From Porphyrobacter sp. TH134 (GTDB taxonomy: Bacteria; Pseudomonadota; Alphaproteobacteria; Sphingomonadales; Sphingomonadaceae): a DNA stretch of 33,485 nucleotides. The position numbers and the translations under genes were made by a program. Shown here one piece after another: positions 1 through 7,612 of the stretch; within the stretch, counting starts at the first letter, position 1, and every line of letters starts with the position of its first letter. Below the pieces are notes generated by a model. It made no database searches. It was given only the letters and a program-made list of their open reading frames with translations, and had not been told where the DNA came from. The stretch lies in contig NZ_PKRO01000034.1 of assembly GCF_002855495.1 (NCBI RefSeq), positions 1-33,485 of the forward strand. Direction: 5' to 3'.

Positions 1-12
1 GCCGGCTTCTGA

Positions 13-2688
13 TCCCTTGCATCAAAAGACACCCCCCTGTCCTCACTCGATGTCCCAGAAAAATCAAACTGGCCCGGCTTTCGCAACAGGTCTAATGCAA
101 CCTCAGATGCACTTACGGTCATCGGCATTGATACAGTTGCACAAGATTATCGTCCCGTTTTCAAGGAACTCATTGAAAGTGCGAACGAAGTTTACGACAT
201 CCATAGTCAAAGATTTGGCACTCCTCCACCAGTAGACACAACATTTGACGGCCAAAAGAATTTATTCTTGATCTTCCGATCGCAGGAAGAAGCGAGAAAT
301 TCAACTACAGTAGCAGCAGCTGGAAATCTGCTACCTTTTGATCCGTCTGGAAAGGACTTCAATTCCTCCATTGGGCAAATCTGTATTGGCACTAATCCGC
401 CACGGTCGAATTGGTGTTCTGAATCGGGCTTCAGCGTGAAATTTAATGCTGACCGTGCAAATGAGTGGGCTATCCATCCACTTTTATCTCACGAATATAT
501 CCATCTCTACCAATACCAATCGCTCCCAGGCCTAGAAGGGGACAACGACCCCTATTGGCTGTCCGACGGACAGGCGAATGGCGTGGGGTTTGGCATGATG
601 GAGCGCTTCAAGCGCGCCGACGGCACCACACCGTTCAGCCGCCGTGCCATGGCCCGCAAAACCAAGGCGATGACAAACAGCAATTTCTCCTTCTTCCTTG
701 GCCTGCGCTACTATGATCGCCCGCTCGACGTCGATCGCTGGAAAAGCGTCTATCCGAAGACGCACCCCGAATACGGGGACAGCATCCCGATGGCCGGATA
801 CATGACGGGGAGTTTCTGGCGACACCTGATCCGCGCCCGCCCGCGCGGGTTCGAAGCGTACCAGCAGATGTTGAAATATCCCGAGCCGTCCGATCCGTCC
901 TCATCCTATGCGTGGCTGGAATGGACCGATGCCGCGCTCAAGGCAGCCAAGTTCAACGGCGCGCAGATCTGGCCCGGCGGGGTCCGGCAGGTCTATTCCG
1001 AGATGATCACCGAAGTGGCCGACTTCCCCGATTTGGTGGCATCAAACCGCACCGACAAATTGCGGGCTGACTATTTCGACAAGCTGATCTGGGCCGACGG
1101 TTGCCAGAAAATCGATCTGACAACCGCAACGGCCGCGTCGGTGCCGATCACTATCTACCCCTATTCGGCACGCTGCCTGCGCGTGAAAATGCCCTACAAC
1201 GGGCCGGTACGCAGCAATGCGGTCGAGGCCAATCTACCGCTGGTTCCCTATAACCTCCCCCCGCCGTTCAATGTCACAGCCGCGGGCAGTAGGAATTGCA
1301 AGGATCTTGATCTGGGCACGCGCGGCCAGCTTGTTCAGAGTCCGCTGATCCTCGACTCCAGCAGCGGCGTCGTGCGCGGCAATGGCTGCGTAGCGATCTG
1401 GCAAGCCGCCTTCCAACCGCTTTTCCCCGATGTCCCCGGCGGCCTTGAAGGGTGGCAGACGGTGGTGCTGGTAAACGCACCGTCAACGCCCACGTCATCC
1501 ATGACTCCGGCCCAATTCACGCTCAACTTTGCCCGCCCGGTCGCAAAGACGACGCTCACCGGCGTTCGCAACACCAAGCGGGGCGGCAAGAAGACGAAGA
1601 AGCCGCTGCCCAAGGGCGGTGCCGAAGACCCGCAAATGAGCACGCCGCAGCTTTATGAGCCCGAATTGGACCCGGGTGCCTGCCCGCCCGAAGAGGCCGC
1701 GCTGTTCGAATGCGGCGATCTGACCCAGATCACCATCGCCGCAGGCCCCGACGCTGTCGATTTTGCCCGCGCGACCGAGGCGATCCAGAAAGCGACTGCG
1801 CTGCAATATCTGCCCGGTTCCTTCACCAAGGACGGCTTCAAGACGCTGGGCGAGATCTATCAGGAGGCCAACCCAGCAGCAAAAACCCCTGAAATCATGC
1901 AACGCATGGCGATGGACGAGGCCAATGGCGCGACCATAACCATCGCCATGGCCCGCCTTGCCGAGGGACAGACAGGCACGTTTCCGGCCAAGATTTCGGT
2001 CGGGGTCGGCGAAGGCGATGAGATCAGCTCGCTCGCGCCGGGCCAGACGGAAACCGATGCGAGCGGTTGCGTTAACATCATGTCGTATGAGACCACCGGG
2101 CAAGTGACCATCACCATGAATGCGGCCGGCATGCTGGTCGGCACGCTTTCCGCGACGCTGTATCAGGACAACAATTCCGACGTGCCGGAAGAAACCTGCC
2201 GCATGCCGCGCGAACAGGTGGGATCGATCACGTCGGATTTCACCACACCGGGCTCGTTCTCCGTCGGGCCGGATGGCGGTTACCAGCTTGATACCTCCCG
2301 CATCGAGGAACAGGCCCGGTTCGATCTGGATTTGCTGGCGCAGATCAACACGCCCATCGAGGAACGCTCCGATATCCTCCCCGAAGACGAGATGTCCGAC
2401 GAAACGCGGCGGCAGCTCGCCGCTTATGAGGTCTCCAAACGTGACGCGCGGACTCGCACGCGGCCGGGCGAGATGCCTTGCTTCAGCGATGCGATCGAAC
2501 AGAAATACATGATCGAATTTGTCCGCGCCCTTGCCAGCCCCGATGATATGGCGGGAGTCCCCGACTCCATGATCGTCCAGATGCTGGGTTCGGTGGACGC
2601 AATGTTGCGGCCGTTCGTATGTGATTGGTTAAGAGCCGGTCGGCCCAAGCAATGGCAGCTGCCTGAGGAGGCGGGTGTGGAGTTTTAG
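13..2688 (+). CDS. Large protein with gluzincin-like HEYIH motif; 5' end disrupted or outside canonical start
   Basis: The first possible canonical start is a TTG at 268, giving 806 residues. The frame is open back to base 13, and the upstream translation (for example the stretch around TVIGIDTVAQDYRPVF) looks like genuine protein, so the true N-terminus lies further up. An in-frame TGA at 10-12 and a C6 run at 32-37 make a nonsense mutation or frameshift possible. Counting from 268, HEYIH at residues 75-79 followed by WLSDGQA about 20 residues later resembles an HExxH metallopeptidase with a downstream third ligand, here Asp where such families usually have Glu. A Lys-rich linker lies near residues 435-455. 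The C-terminal half matches no family I recognise. Bases 1-540 are about 47% GC (hand count), while the following bases are about 65%. No signal peptide is visible because the N-terminus is missing. Function is not assigned beyond possible peptidase. Confidence 0.7.
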   Translation, partial: SLASKDTPLSSLDVPEKSNWPGFRNRSNATSDALTVIGIDTVAQDYRPVFKELIESANEVYDIHSQRFGTPPPVDTTFDGQKNLFLIFRSQEEARNSTTVAAAGNLLPFDPSGKDFNSSIGQICIGTNPPRSNWCSESGFSVKFNADRANEWAIHPLLSHEYIHLYQYQSLPGLEGDNDPYWLSDGQANGVGFGMMERFKRADGTTPFSRRAMARKTKAMTNSNFSFFLGLRYYDRPLDVDRWKSVYPKTHPEYGDSIPMAGYMTGSFWRHLIRARPRGFEAYQQMLKYPEPSDPSSSYAWLEWTDAALKAAKFNGAQIWPGGVRQVYSEMITEVADFPDLVASNRTDKLRADYFDKLIWADGCQKIDLTTATAASVPITIYPYSARCLRVKMPYNGPVRSNAVEANLPLVPYNLPPPFNVTAAGSRNCKDLDLGTRGQLVQSPLILDSSSGVVRGNGCVAIWQAAFQPLFPDVPGGLEGWQTVVLVNAPSTPTSSMTPAQFTLNFARPVAKTTLTGVRNTKRGGKKTKKPLPKGGAEDPQMSTPQLYEPELDPGACPPEEAALFECGDLTQITIAAGPDAVDFARATEAIQKATALQYLPGSFTKDGFKTLGEIYQEANPAAKTPEIMQRMAMDEANGATITIAMARLAEGQTGTFPAKISVGVGEGDEISSLAPGQTETDASGCVNIMSYETTGQVTITMNAAGMLVGTLSATLYQDNNSDVPEETCRMPREQVGSITSDFTTPGSFSVGPDGGYQLDTSRIEEQARFDLDLLAQINTPIEERSDILPEDEMSDETRRQLAAYEVSKRDARTRTRPGEMPCFSDAIEQKYMIEFVRALASPDDMAGVPDSMIVQMLGSVDAMLRPFVCDWLRAGRPKQWQLPEEAGVEF

Positions 2689-2804
2689 CCCTGGCGCACC
2701 GGATCGCAACATCTGTCAGCGGCAAGGCCCCGCGATGTGGCCCCCAAGGGCCCCGGATGCAGCGGGAAGAAAAGGGACATTCTCGGACGATCGAGGGCCT
2801 AAAT

Positions 2805-2826
2805 CCCTCGGATTTCCAAGGGTTTT
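2805..2826. terminator. Possible hairpin terminator between convergent gene and tRNA-Gly
   Basis: CCCTCGG (2805-2811), loop ATTT, CCAAGGG (2816-2822), then TTTT. On the minus strand the stem is complete with one G-U wobble. On the plus strand it has one mismatch but is followed by a short T run. It lies downstream of both the large plus-strand gene and the minus-strand tRNA, so it could serve either. The rest of the 2689-2860 gap shows nothing else recognisable. Confidence 0.3.
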
Positions 2827-2860
2827 ATAGACTTTCTAGGGCTGGTTGGGAAGGGAGGGC

Positions 2861-2934
<74 letters not shown>

Positions 2935-3007
2935 TCACGGCAAATCCGCCCATGCCACCGTTGGCGCGGCGAGGTCAACGCTGTTTTGGCGCGGTGGGGT
3001 GCGCCGG

Positions 3008-3874
3008 TCAGCCCTTGGCGGCGTTCACGGCCATGTTGTCAATCAACCGCGTGCCACCAATGCGCGCGGCGACCACCAGGCGGGCTGGCATGGTGGGGCT
3101 GGCTGTGAGCGAGCCGAGCGAGACGGGATCGACCAGATCGGCATAGTCGACCGAAGAAAAGCCCGCCGCGATGATCGCCGCCTCCAGCGCCGACAATGCG
3201 CCCGGCACGGCTGCGCCGCCTTCAATCGCGGTGATGGCCGCCTTCATCGCGCGCGGCAGGGCGGCAGCGGCGGTTCGCTGGCTGGGGGAGAGGTAGCGGT
3301 TGCGGCTGCTCATCGCCAAGCCATCAGGCTCTCTGACCGTCGGCACGCCGATAATGTTGGCGGCGCAGGGCGCAGTGAGATCAAGATCGCGCGCCATCGC
3401 CCTGATGACGGCAAGCTGCTGGAAATCCTTCTCGCCAAAGAATGCCATATCGGGCGCAATCTGATTGAACAGCTTCAGCACGACAGTGGCCACGCCGTCG
3501 AAATGGCCGGGCCGGGCGCGGCCGCACAGGCCGTCGCTGACGCCCGATACGCTGACATTGGTGGCGAAGCCAGCCGGGTACATTTCTTCGGCCGTGGGAG
3601 CCCAGAGGAGGGCGGTTCCTTCGGCTTCCAGCAGTGCGGCATCCTCGGCCAGCTGGCGCGGGTAGGCGTCAAGGTCTTCGCCTGCGCCAAACTGCCTGGG
3701 GTTGACGAAGATCGAGGCGACCACATGATCGGCCTCGGCCCGCGCGCGGCGGATCAGGGTCAGGTGCCCTTCATGCAGCGCGCCCATCGTCGGGACCAGC
3801 GCAATCGATGCGCCATCGGCGCGCAGCTGTGCCAAAGCGGTTCTCAACATTTGCAACGTATTGACCGTTTGCAC
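3008..3874 (-). CDS. panC: Pantothenate synthetase
   Basis: Catalyses ATP-dependent condensation of pantoate and beta-alanine to pantothenate in the cytoplasm, the last step before coenzyme A synthesis. The 288 residues match the family length. Visible signatures are the nucleotidyltransferase motif PTMGALHEGH (28-37), GEKD (147-150, the KD of the pantoate/ATP site) and MSSRNRYL (188-195), ending with GTRLIDN. The start used is GTG at 3874; an ATG eight codons in is an alternative with no better ribosome site. It is transcribed divergently from mipZ across about 80 bp, which must hold both promoters. No panB or panD lies in the window. Confidence 0.96.
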   Translation of the reverse strand: MQTVNTLQMLRTALAQLRADGASIALVPTMGALHEGHLTLIRRARAEADHVVASIFVNPRQFGAGEDLDAYPRQLAEDAALLEAEGTALLWAPTAEEMYPAGFATNVSVSGVSDGLCGRARPGHFDGVATVVLKLFNQIAPDMAFFGEKDFQQLAVIRAMARDLDLTAPCAANIIGVPTVREPDGLAMSSRNRYLSPSQRTAAAALPRAMKAAITAIEGGAAVPGALSALEAAIIAAGFSSVDYADLVDPVSLGSLTASPTMPARLVVAARIGGTRLIDNMAVNAAKG

Positions 3875-3957
3875 CGTTACGCCTCCAAGGATATTGCCAA
3901 GCCGTGCCCTAGCGGCGCTGACTGTCTCATTTCAAGCCGGAGGGGCGCCGGCCCGCA

Positions 3958-4857
3958 GTGCGCCCCGTGAACGTAACCGAAAGCCCTGTCATGTCGCCCG
4001 CCTCGCGCGCTCAACCTGCTGAACCCGTGCTCGCGGGACGCCGTCTGCGCAAGGGGCAGGCGCACCGGATCGTGTTTGCCAACGAAAAGGGCGGCACCGG
4101 CAAGTCCACCACCGCGGTTCACGTGGCGGTGGCGCTGTCCTATCTGGGTGCGCGGGTTGCCGCGATCGATCTCGATCCGCGCCAGCGCACCATGCATCGC
4201 TATATCGAAAACCGGCTCGGCACGCTTGAAAAGCGCGGGCTGACCTTGCCGACCCCGGCGTGCGAGGTGTTCCGCGGGAACAATACCGGCGATCTGCTGG
4301 GCATGATCCGGCGGATGGAAGCGAGCTGCGATTTCCTTGTCATCGACAATCCGGGCCGTGATGATCCTTACGCCCGGATCGCGGTCGAACACGCCGATAC
4401 GCTGGTGACCCCGATGAACGACAGCTTTGTCGATTTCGACCTGATCGGACAGGTCGATGCCGAGACGTTCAAGGTGAAGAAGCTGTCCTTTTTTGCCGAG
4501 CTGATCTGGGAATCGCGGATGAAGCGCAGCCGCATGACGATTGAACAGCAACGGCCGGAGATGGACTGGATCGTGGTGCGCAACCGCACGGGCCATGTTG
4601 AAGCGCGCAACCAGACCCGCCTGCACAAGGCGCTGAACGAAATGGCCAAGCGGGTCGGTTTCCGGGTGACGCAGGGTTTGTCGGAACGCGTGATCTACCG
4701 CGAGCTGTTCCCTTCGGGCCTGACGCTGCTCGACAAGGGGCATCTGGGCGAACTGGGCACCAGCCATCTGGTGGCCCGGCAGGAATTGCGCGCCCTGGTC
4801 AAGGCGTTGAGCTTGCCTGCGTTTGATTGCCAGCAGGGCGAGATGGAGCTCGCCTGA
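3958..4857 (+). CDS. mipZ: MipZ-like division-plane positioning ATPase (ParA/MinD superfamily)
   Basis: A ParA-superfamily P-loop ATPase of 299 residues that, in Caulobacter, binds the ParB-parS complex and forms a polar gradient inhibiting FtsZ so that division occurs at midcell. Motifs numbered from the GTG at 3958: deviant Walker A EKGGTGKST (43-51), DLDPRQRT (71-78), DNPGRDDP (130-137), TPMNDSFVDFD (151-161) and RVIYRELFPSGLTLLD (244-259). The last two blocks are nearly identical to what I recall of Caulobacter MipZ and separate it from plasmid ParA. The start is uncertain: GTG 3958 has a GGAGG about 14 nt upstream, while ATG 3991 has no clear ribosome site. The stop overlaps the next gene's ATG (TGATG), implying translational coupling. 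A parS-like palindrome lies about 5 kb downstream. Confidence 0.93.
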   Translation: MRPVNVTESPVMSPASRAQPAEPVLAGRRLRKGQAHRIVFANEKGGTGKSTTAVHVAVALSYLGARVAAIDLDPRQRTMHRYIENRLGTLEKRGLTLPTPACEVFRGNNTGDLLGMIRRMEASCDFLVIDNPGRDDPYARIAVEHADTLVTPMNDSFVDFDLIGQVDAETFKVKKLSFFAELIWESRMKRSRMTIEQQRPEMDWIVVRNRTGHVEARNQTRLHKALNEMAKRVGFRVTQGLSERVIYRELFPSGLTLLDKGHLGELGTSHLVARQELRALVKALSLPAFDCQQGEMELA

Positions 4858-5162
4858 TGCTGTTCAAGGCGTTTGTCATCCTTGCGGGGCTGAGCGTCTT
4901 GTGCCGCTGGGCCCTGGGCAAATGGCCGTGGGAGGTGGTGCGGTTCGCGCCCGGCCGGCGGCGTGCGGTGAACAGCGCGCGCGCGCTCCTGGGTGTTGCG
5001 CCGGCGGCGGGGCGGGAGGACATTATCGCGGCCCATCGCCGGCTGACCGCTCAGGTTCATCCTGATCGCGGCGGTTCGACAACGGCGATGCAGGAAGCCA
5101 ATGCCGCACGCGATCTGCTGCTTGCCGAGCTTACGGGCGCACAGGCCGGGCCGGGCGAGTAG
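4857..5162 (+). CDS. Small membrane-anchored J-domain protein (DnaJ-like)
   Basis: 101 residues with an N-terminal hydrophobic segment (about 2-21), a basic juxtamembrane stretch, and a C-terminal J-like domain carrying the diagnostic HPD tripeptide at 68-70 followed by RGG. The layout resembles TIM14/DjlA-like short J-proteins that stimulate a DnaK ATPase at a membrane. The ATG at 4857 overlaps the mipZ stop by one base, so the two are almost certainly co-translated; longer in-frame starts would lie inside mipZ. The specific client is unknown. A membrane Hsp70 co-chaperone role is inferred only from the J domain and the membrane segment. Confidence 0.85.
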   Translation: MLFKAFVILAGLSVLCRWALGKWPWEVVRFAPGRRRAVNSARALLGVAPAAGREDIIAAHRRLTAQVHPDRGGSTTAMQEANAARDLLLAELTGAQAGPGE

Positions 5163-5326
5163 GAGCCTGTTTACACGGGATTGACACAAGCGCGCGGCAG
5201 GGGTTTGGCCGTGTCGCGGCGGGAATGAAGGATAGCGGTGCCTGCCGATCGATCCGTGCCCGGCCCCGATCAATAACAACCGCCCCCATCAACCGCCCAT
5301 GATGCGGCAAGGAGCACCTCTCGATC

Positions 5327-6742
5327 ATGCGACACCAGTTCCACTCTACCGTGCTGCGCGAATATGACATTCGCGGGATCATCGGCGAAACGCTGGGTGC
5401 CGATGATGCCCGCGCGATCGGGCGGGCGTTCGGGACGTTGCTGCGTGCGGCGGGCGGCAGGACTGTGGCGGTGGGCTATGACGGGCGCGTAAGTTCGCCG
5501 ATGCTGGAACATGCGCTGGTCGAAGGGCTCAACGCCAGCGGCTGCGATGTGGTGCGGATCGGCATGGGGCCGACCCCGATGCTGTACTATGCCGAAGCGT
5601 CAGCCGAAGAGGTGGATGGCGGCATTCAGATAACTGGCAGCCACAATCCCCCCAATTACAATGGCTTCAAAATGGTATTTCAGGGGCGTCCGTTCTTCGG
5701 CGCCGATATCCAGAAGCTGGGGGAACTGGCAGCAGACGGGGCCTTCGCGAGTGGCACCGGAACTGTCATCACCCGCGACATCCTTGGCGCGTATGTCGAG
5801 CGCCTGCTCAAAGGCCTCGCCGGAGTCGATCCCGAGGCGCTGAAGCATCTCCGCGTCGGCTGGGACGCCGGTAATGGTGCTGCGGGCCCCGCGCTGGAGG
5901 CGCTGGCGGCCCGGCTGCCGGGGGAACACCATCTGCTCTTTACTGAAGTTGACGGACATTTTCCCAATCACCATCCTGATCCAACGGTTGAGGCCAACCT
6001 GACCGATCTGCGCGCGCTCGTCGCGGACAAGCAGCTCGATTTCGGAGTGGCTTTTGATGGCGATGGCGACCGGATTGGCGCTATCGATGGCACGGGCCGG
6101 GTGATCTGGGGCGATCAGCTGCTGATGATCTACGCCGAAGATCTGCTGAAAACCCGTCCGAATGCGACGATTATCGCCGATGTGAAGGCCAGCAGCGCGC
6201 TGTTTGACCGCGTGGCGGAGCTGGGCGGGCAGCCGCTGATGTGGAAGACCGGCCACTCGCTCATCAAGTCCAAAATGAAGGAGACTGGTGCGCCGCTCGC
6301 CGGCGAGATGAGCGGGCACGTGTTCTTTGCCGATGATTACTACGGGTTCGACGACGCGCTGTATGCCGGTGTCCGGCTGCTGGCGGCCGCAGCCCGCCTC
6401 GGCAAATCGGTGACCGAGCTGCGCAGCGCGATCCCGCCGATGCTCAACACGCCGGAACTGCGCTTTCAGGTTGATGAGACCCGCAAATTTGCGGCGATGG
6501 CCGAAATCGCCGAGCGTCTGGCCACCAATCCCGGCCCGGCGGTCGAAAGCGTCAACACCACCGATGGGGTGCGGGTCAGCACGGCGGATGGCTGGTGGCT
6601 GCTGCGCGCATCGAACACGCAGGACGTGCTGGTCGCCCGCGCTGAAAGCGACACGCAAGCGGGCCTCGACCGCTTGCTCGCGCAGATCGATGCGCAGTTG
6701 GCTGCATCCGGGCTGGAGCGCGGCGACAGCGTCGGGCATTAA
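5327..6742 (+). CDS. Phosphomannomutase/phosphoglucomutase (alpha-D-phosphohexomutase family)
   Basis: 471 residues with all four phosphohexomutase signatures in order: catalytic phosphoserine loop TGSHNPP (103-109, Ser105), Mg-binding DGDGDR (244-249), sugar-specificity loop GEMSGH (326-331) and phosphate-binding RASNTQD (427-433). It interconverts mannose- or glucose-6-phosphate and the 1-phosphates, feeding GDP-mannose or UDP-glucose for envelope polysaccharide. The GEMSGH loop suits the PMM/PGM (AlgC/ManB-type) branch, so dual specificity is likely. ATG 5327 is preceded by AAGGAG at 5309. The 164-bp upstream gap contains a TTGACA at 5181-5186 but no convincing -10 element. Confidence 0.93.
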   Translation: MRHQFHSTVLREYDIRGIIGETLGADDARAIGRAFGTLLRAAGGRTVAVGYDGRVSSPMLEHALVEGLNASGCDVVRIGMGPTPMLYYAEASAEEVDGGIQITGSHNPPNYNGFKMVFQGRPFFGADIQKLGELAADGAFASGTGTVITRDILGAYVERLLKGLAGVDPEALKHLRVGWDAGNGAAGPALEALAARLPGEHHLLFTEVDGHFPNHHPDPTVEANLTDLRALVADKQLDFGVAFDGDGDRIGAIDGTGRVIWGDQLLMIYAEDLLKTRPNATIIADVKASSALFDRVAELGGQPLMWKTGHSLIKSKMKETGAPLAGEMSGHVFFADDYYGFDDALYAGVRLLAAAARLGKSVTELRSAIPPMLNTPELRFQVDETRKFAAMAEIAERLATNPGPAVESVNTTDGVRVSTADGWWLLRASNTQDVLVARAESDTQAGLDRLLAQIDAQLAASGLERGDSVGH

Positions 6743-6766
6743 GGGTTTCGGACTCTGAGGGAGAGC

Positions 6767-7612
6767 ATGACCATGATTCGCCATCGTCTTTTCGCCGCTG
6801 CTGCTGCCGGGCTTTGCGCGCTCACGCTGGTGCCAGCGCCGCTTGCCGCGCAAGATTCTGGTACAAGCGCCGCGACCGAAGAGATGGATCAGGTGATGGC
6901 CATGCTCGGCGGGATGTTCCCGGCCGAACCGCTGACCGCCGAGCAGGAAACCCGCCTGCCGCAGGCGCAGCGGATCATTGGCCGGATGATCCCCGAAGGC
7001 ACTCTGTCGGAATTGATGGGGTCGATGTTCGACAAGATGCTCGGCCCGATCATGCAGGCAGGCGGTTCCCCGGCAACGGCGACCGTGACCAGAGCGACCG
7101 GGCTGAGCAGCTTCGATCTCGACCTGACGCCGGAGCAGACCGAGGAGCTGGCGAGCCTGTTCGATCCGGCCTGGGCCGAACGCCAGAAGCGCGAAATGGC
7201 GCTGTTTCCGGGCGTGATGGCGACCATGATGGATGCGATGGAGCCCGGCATGCGCAAAGCCATGTCGGAGCTGTATGCGATCAATTTCACGCAGCAGGAG
7301 CTTGACGAGATCGAGGCCTTTTTCCTCACGCCGACCGGCACCAGCTACGCCCGCAAGAGCTTCACCATGTCGAGCGACCCCCGCGTCCTGAGCGCTTCCA
7401 TGGAGGCGATGCCGGCCTTGATGAGCACCATCGGCTCGCTGGAGCAAAAGGCAGCCGAGGCCACCGCTGATCTGCCGCCGACCCGTGGCTTTGCCGATCT
7501 GACGGCCGCAGAACAGGCCAAGGTGGCCGAGGTGACGGGCATTTCGGTTGAGGAAATCCGGGCCAGTCTCGATGCGCAGGCAGAAACCGATCCGGCCGAG
7601 CACGCCCATTGA
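6767..7612 (+). CDS. Secreted DUF2059-type protein of unknown function
   Basis: 281 residues starting with a clear Sec signal peptide (basic MTMIRHR, an Ala/Leu-rich core, cleavage after about PLAAQ, residue 28). The mature part is rich in Met, Glu and Ala. It includes the helical segment around MRKAMSELYAINFTQQELDE and the FFLTPTG motif (an F-x-x-T/S-P-x-G pattern) typical of DUF2059 proteins. No catalytic residues are evident. A GGGAGAG precedes the ATG by about 7 nt. It lies 24 nt after the phosphohexomutase gene, and its 3' end may overlap the next gene's start. The family's role is unknown; periplasmic location is inferred from the signal peptide. Confidence 0.8.
   Translation: MTMIRHRLFAAAAAGLCALTLVPAPLAAQDSGTSAATEEMDQVMAMLGGMFPAEPLTAEQETRLPQAQRIIGRMIPEGTLSELMGSMFDKMLGPIMQAGGSPATATVTRATGLSSFDLDLTPEQTEELASLFDPAWAERQKREMALFPGVMATMMDAMEPGMRKAMSELYAINFTQQELDEIEAFFLTPTGTSYARKSFTMSSDPRVLSASMEAMPALMSTIGSLEQKAAEATADLPPTRGFADLTAAEQAKVAEVTGISVEEIRASLDAQAETDPAEHAH

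Noticed and set aside
4114..4128. GGTTCACGTGG in mipZ resembling a parS core
   Set aside because: Only the central CACGTG and few flanking bases match; it encodes conserved MipZ residues.
5181..5209. TTGACA upstream of the phosphohexomutase as a promoter
   Set aside because: No acceptable -10 element at 16-18 bp spacing.
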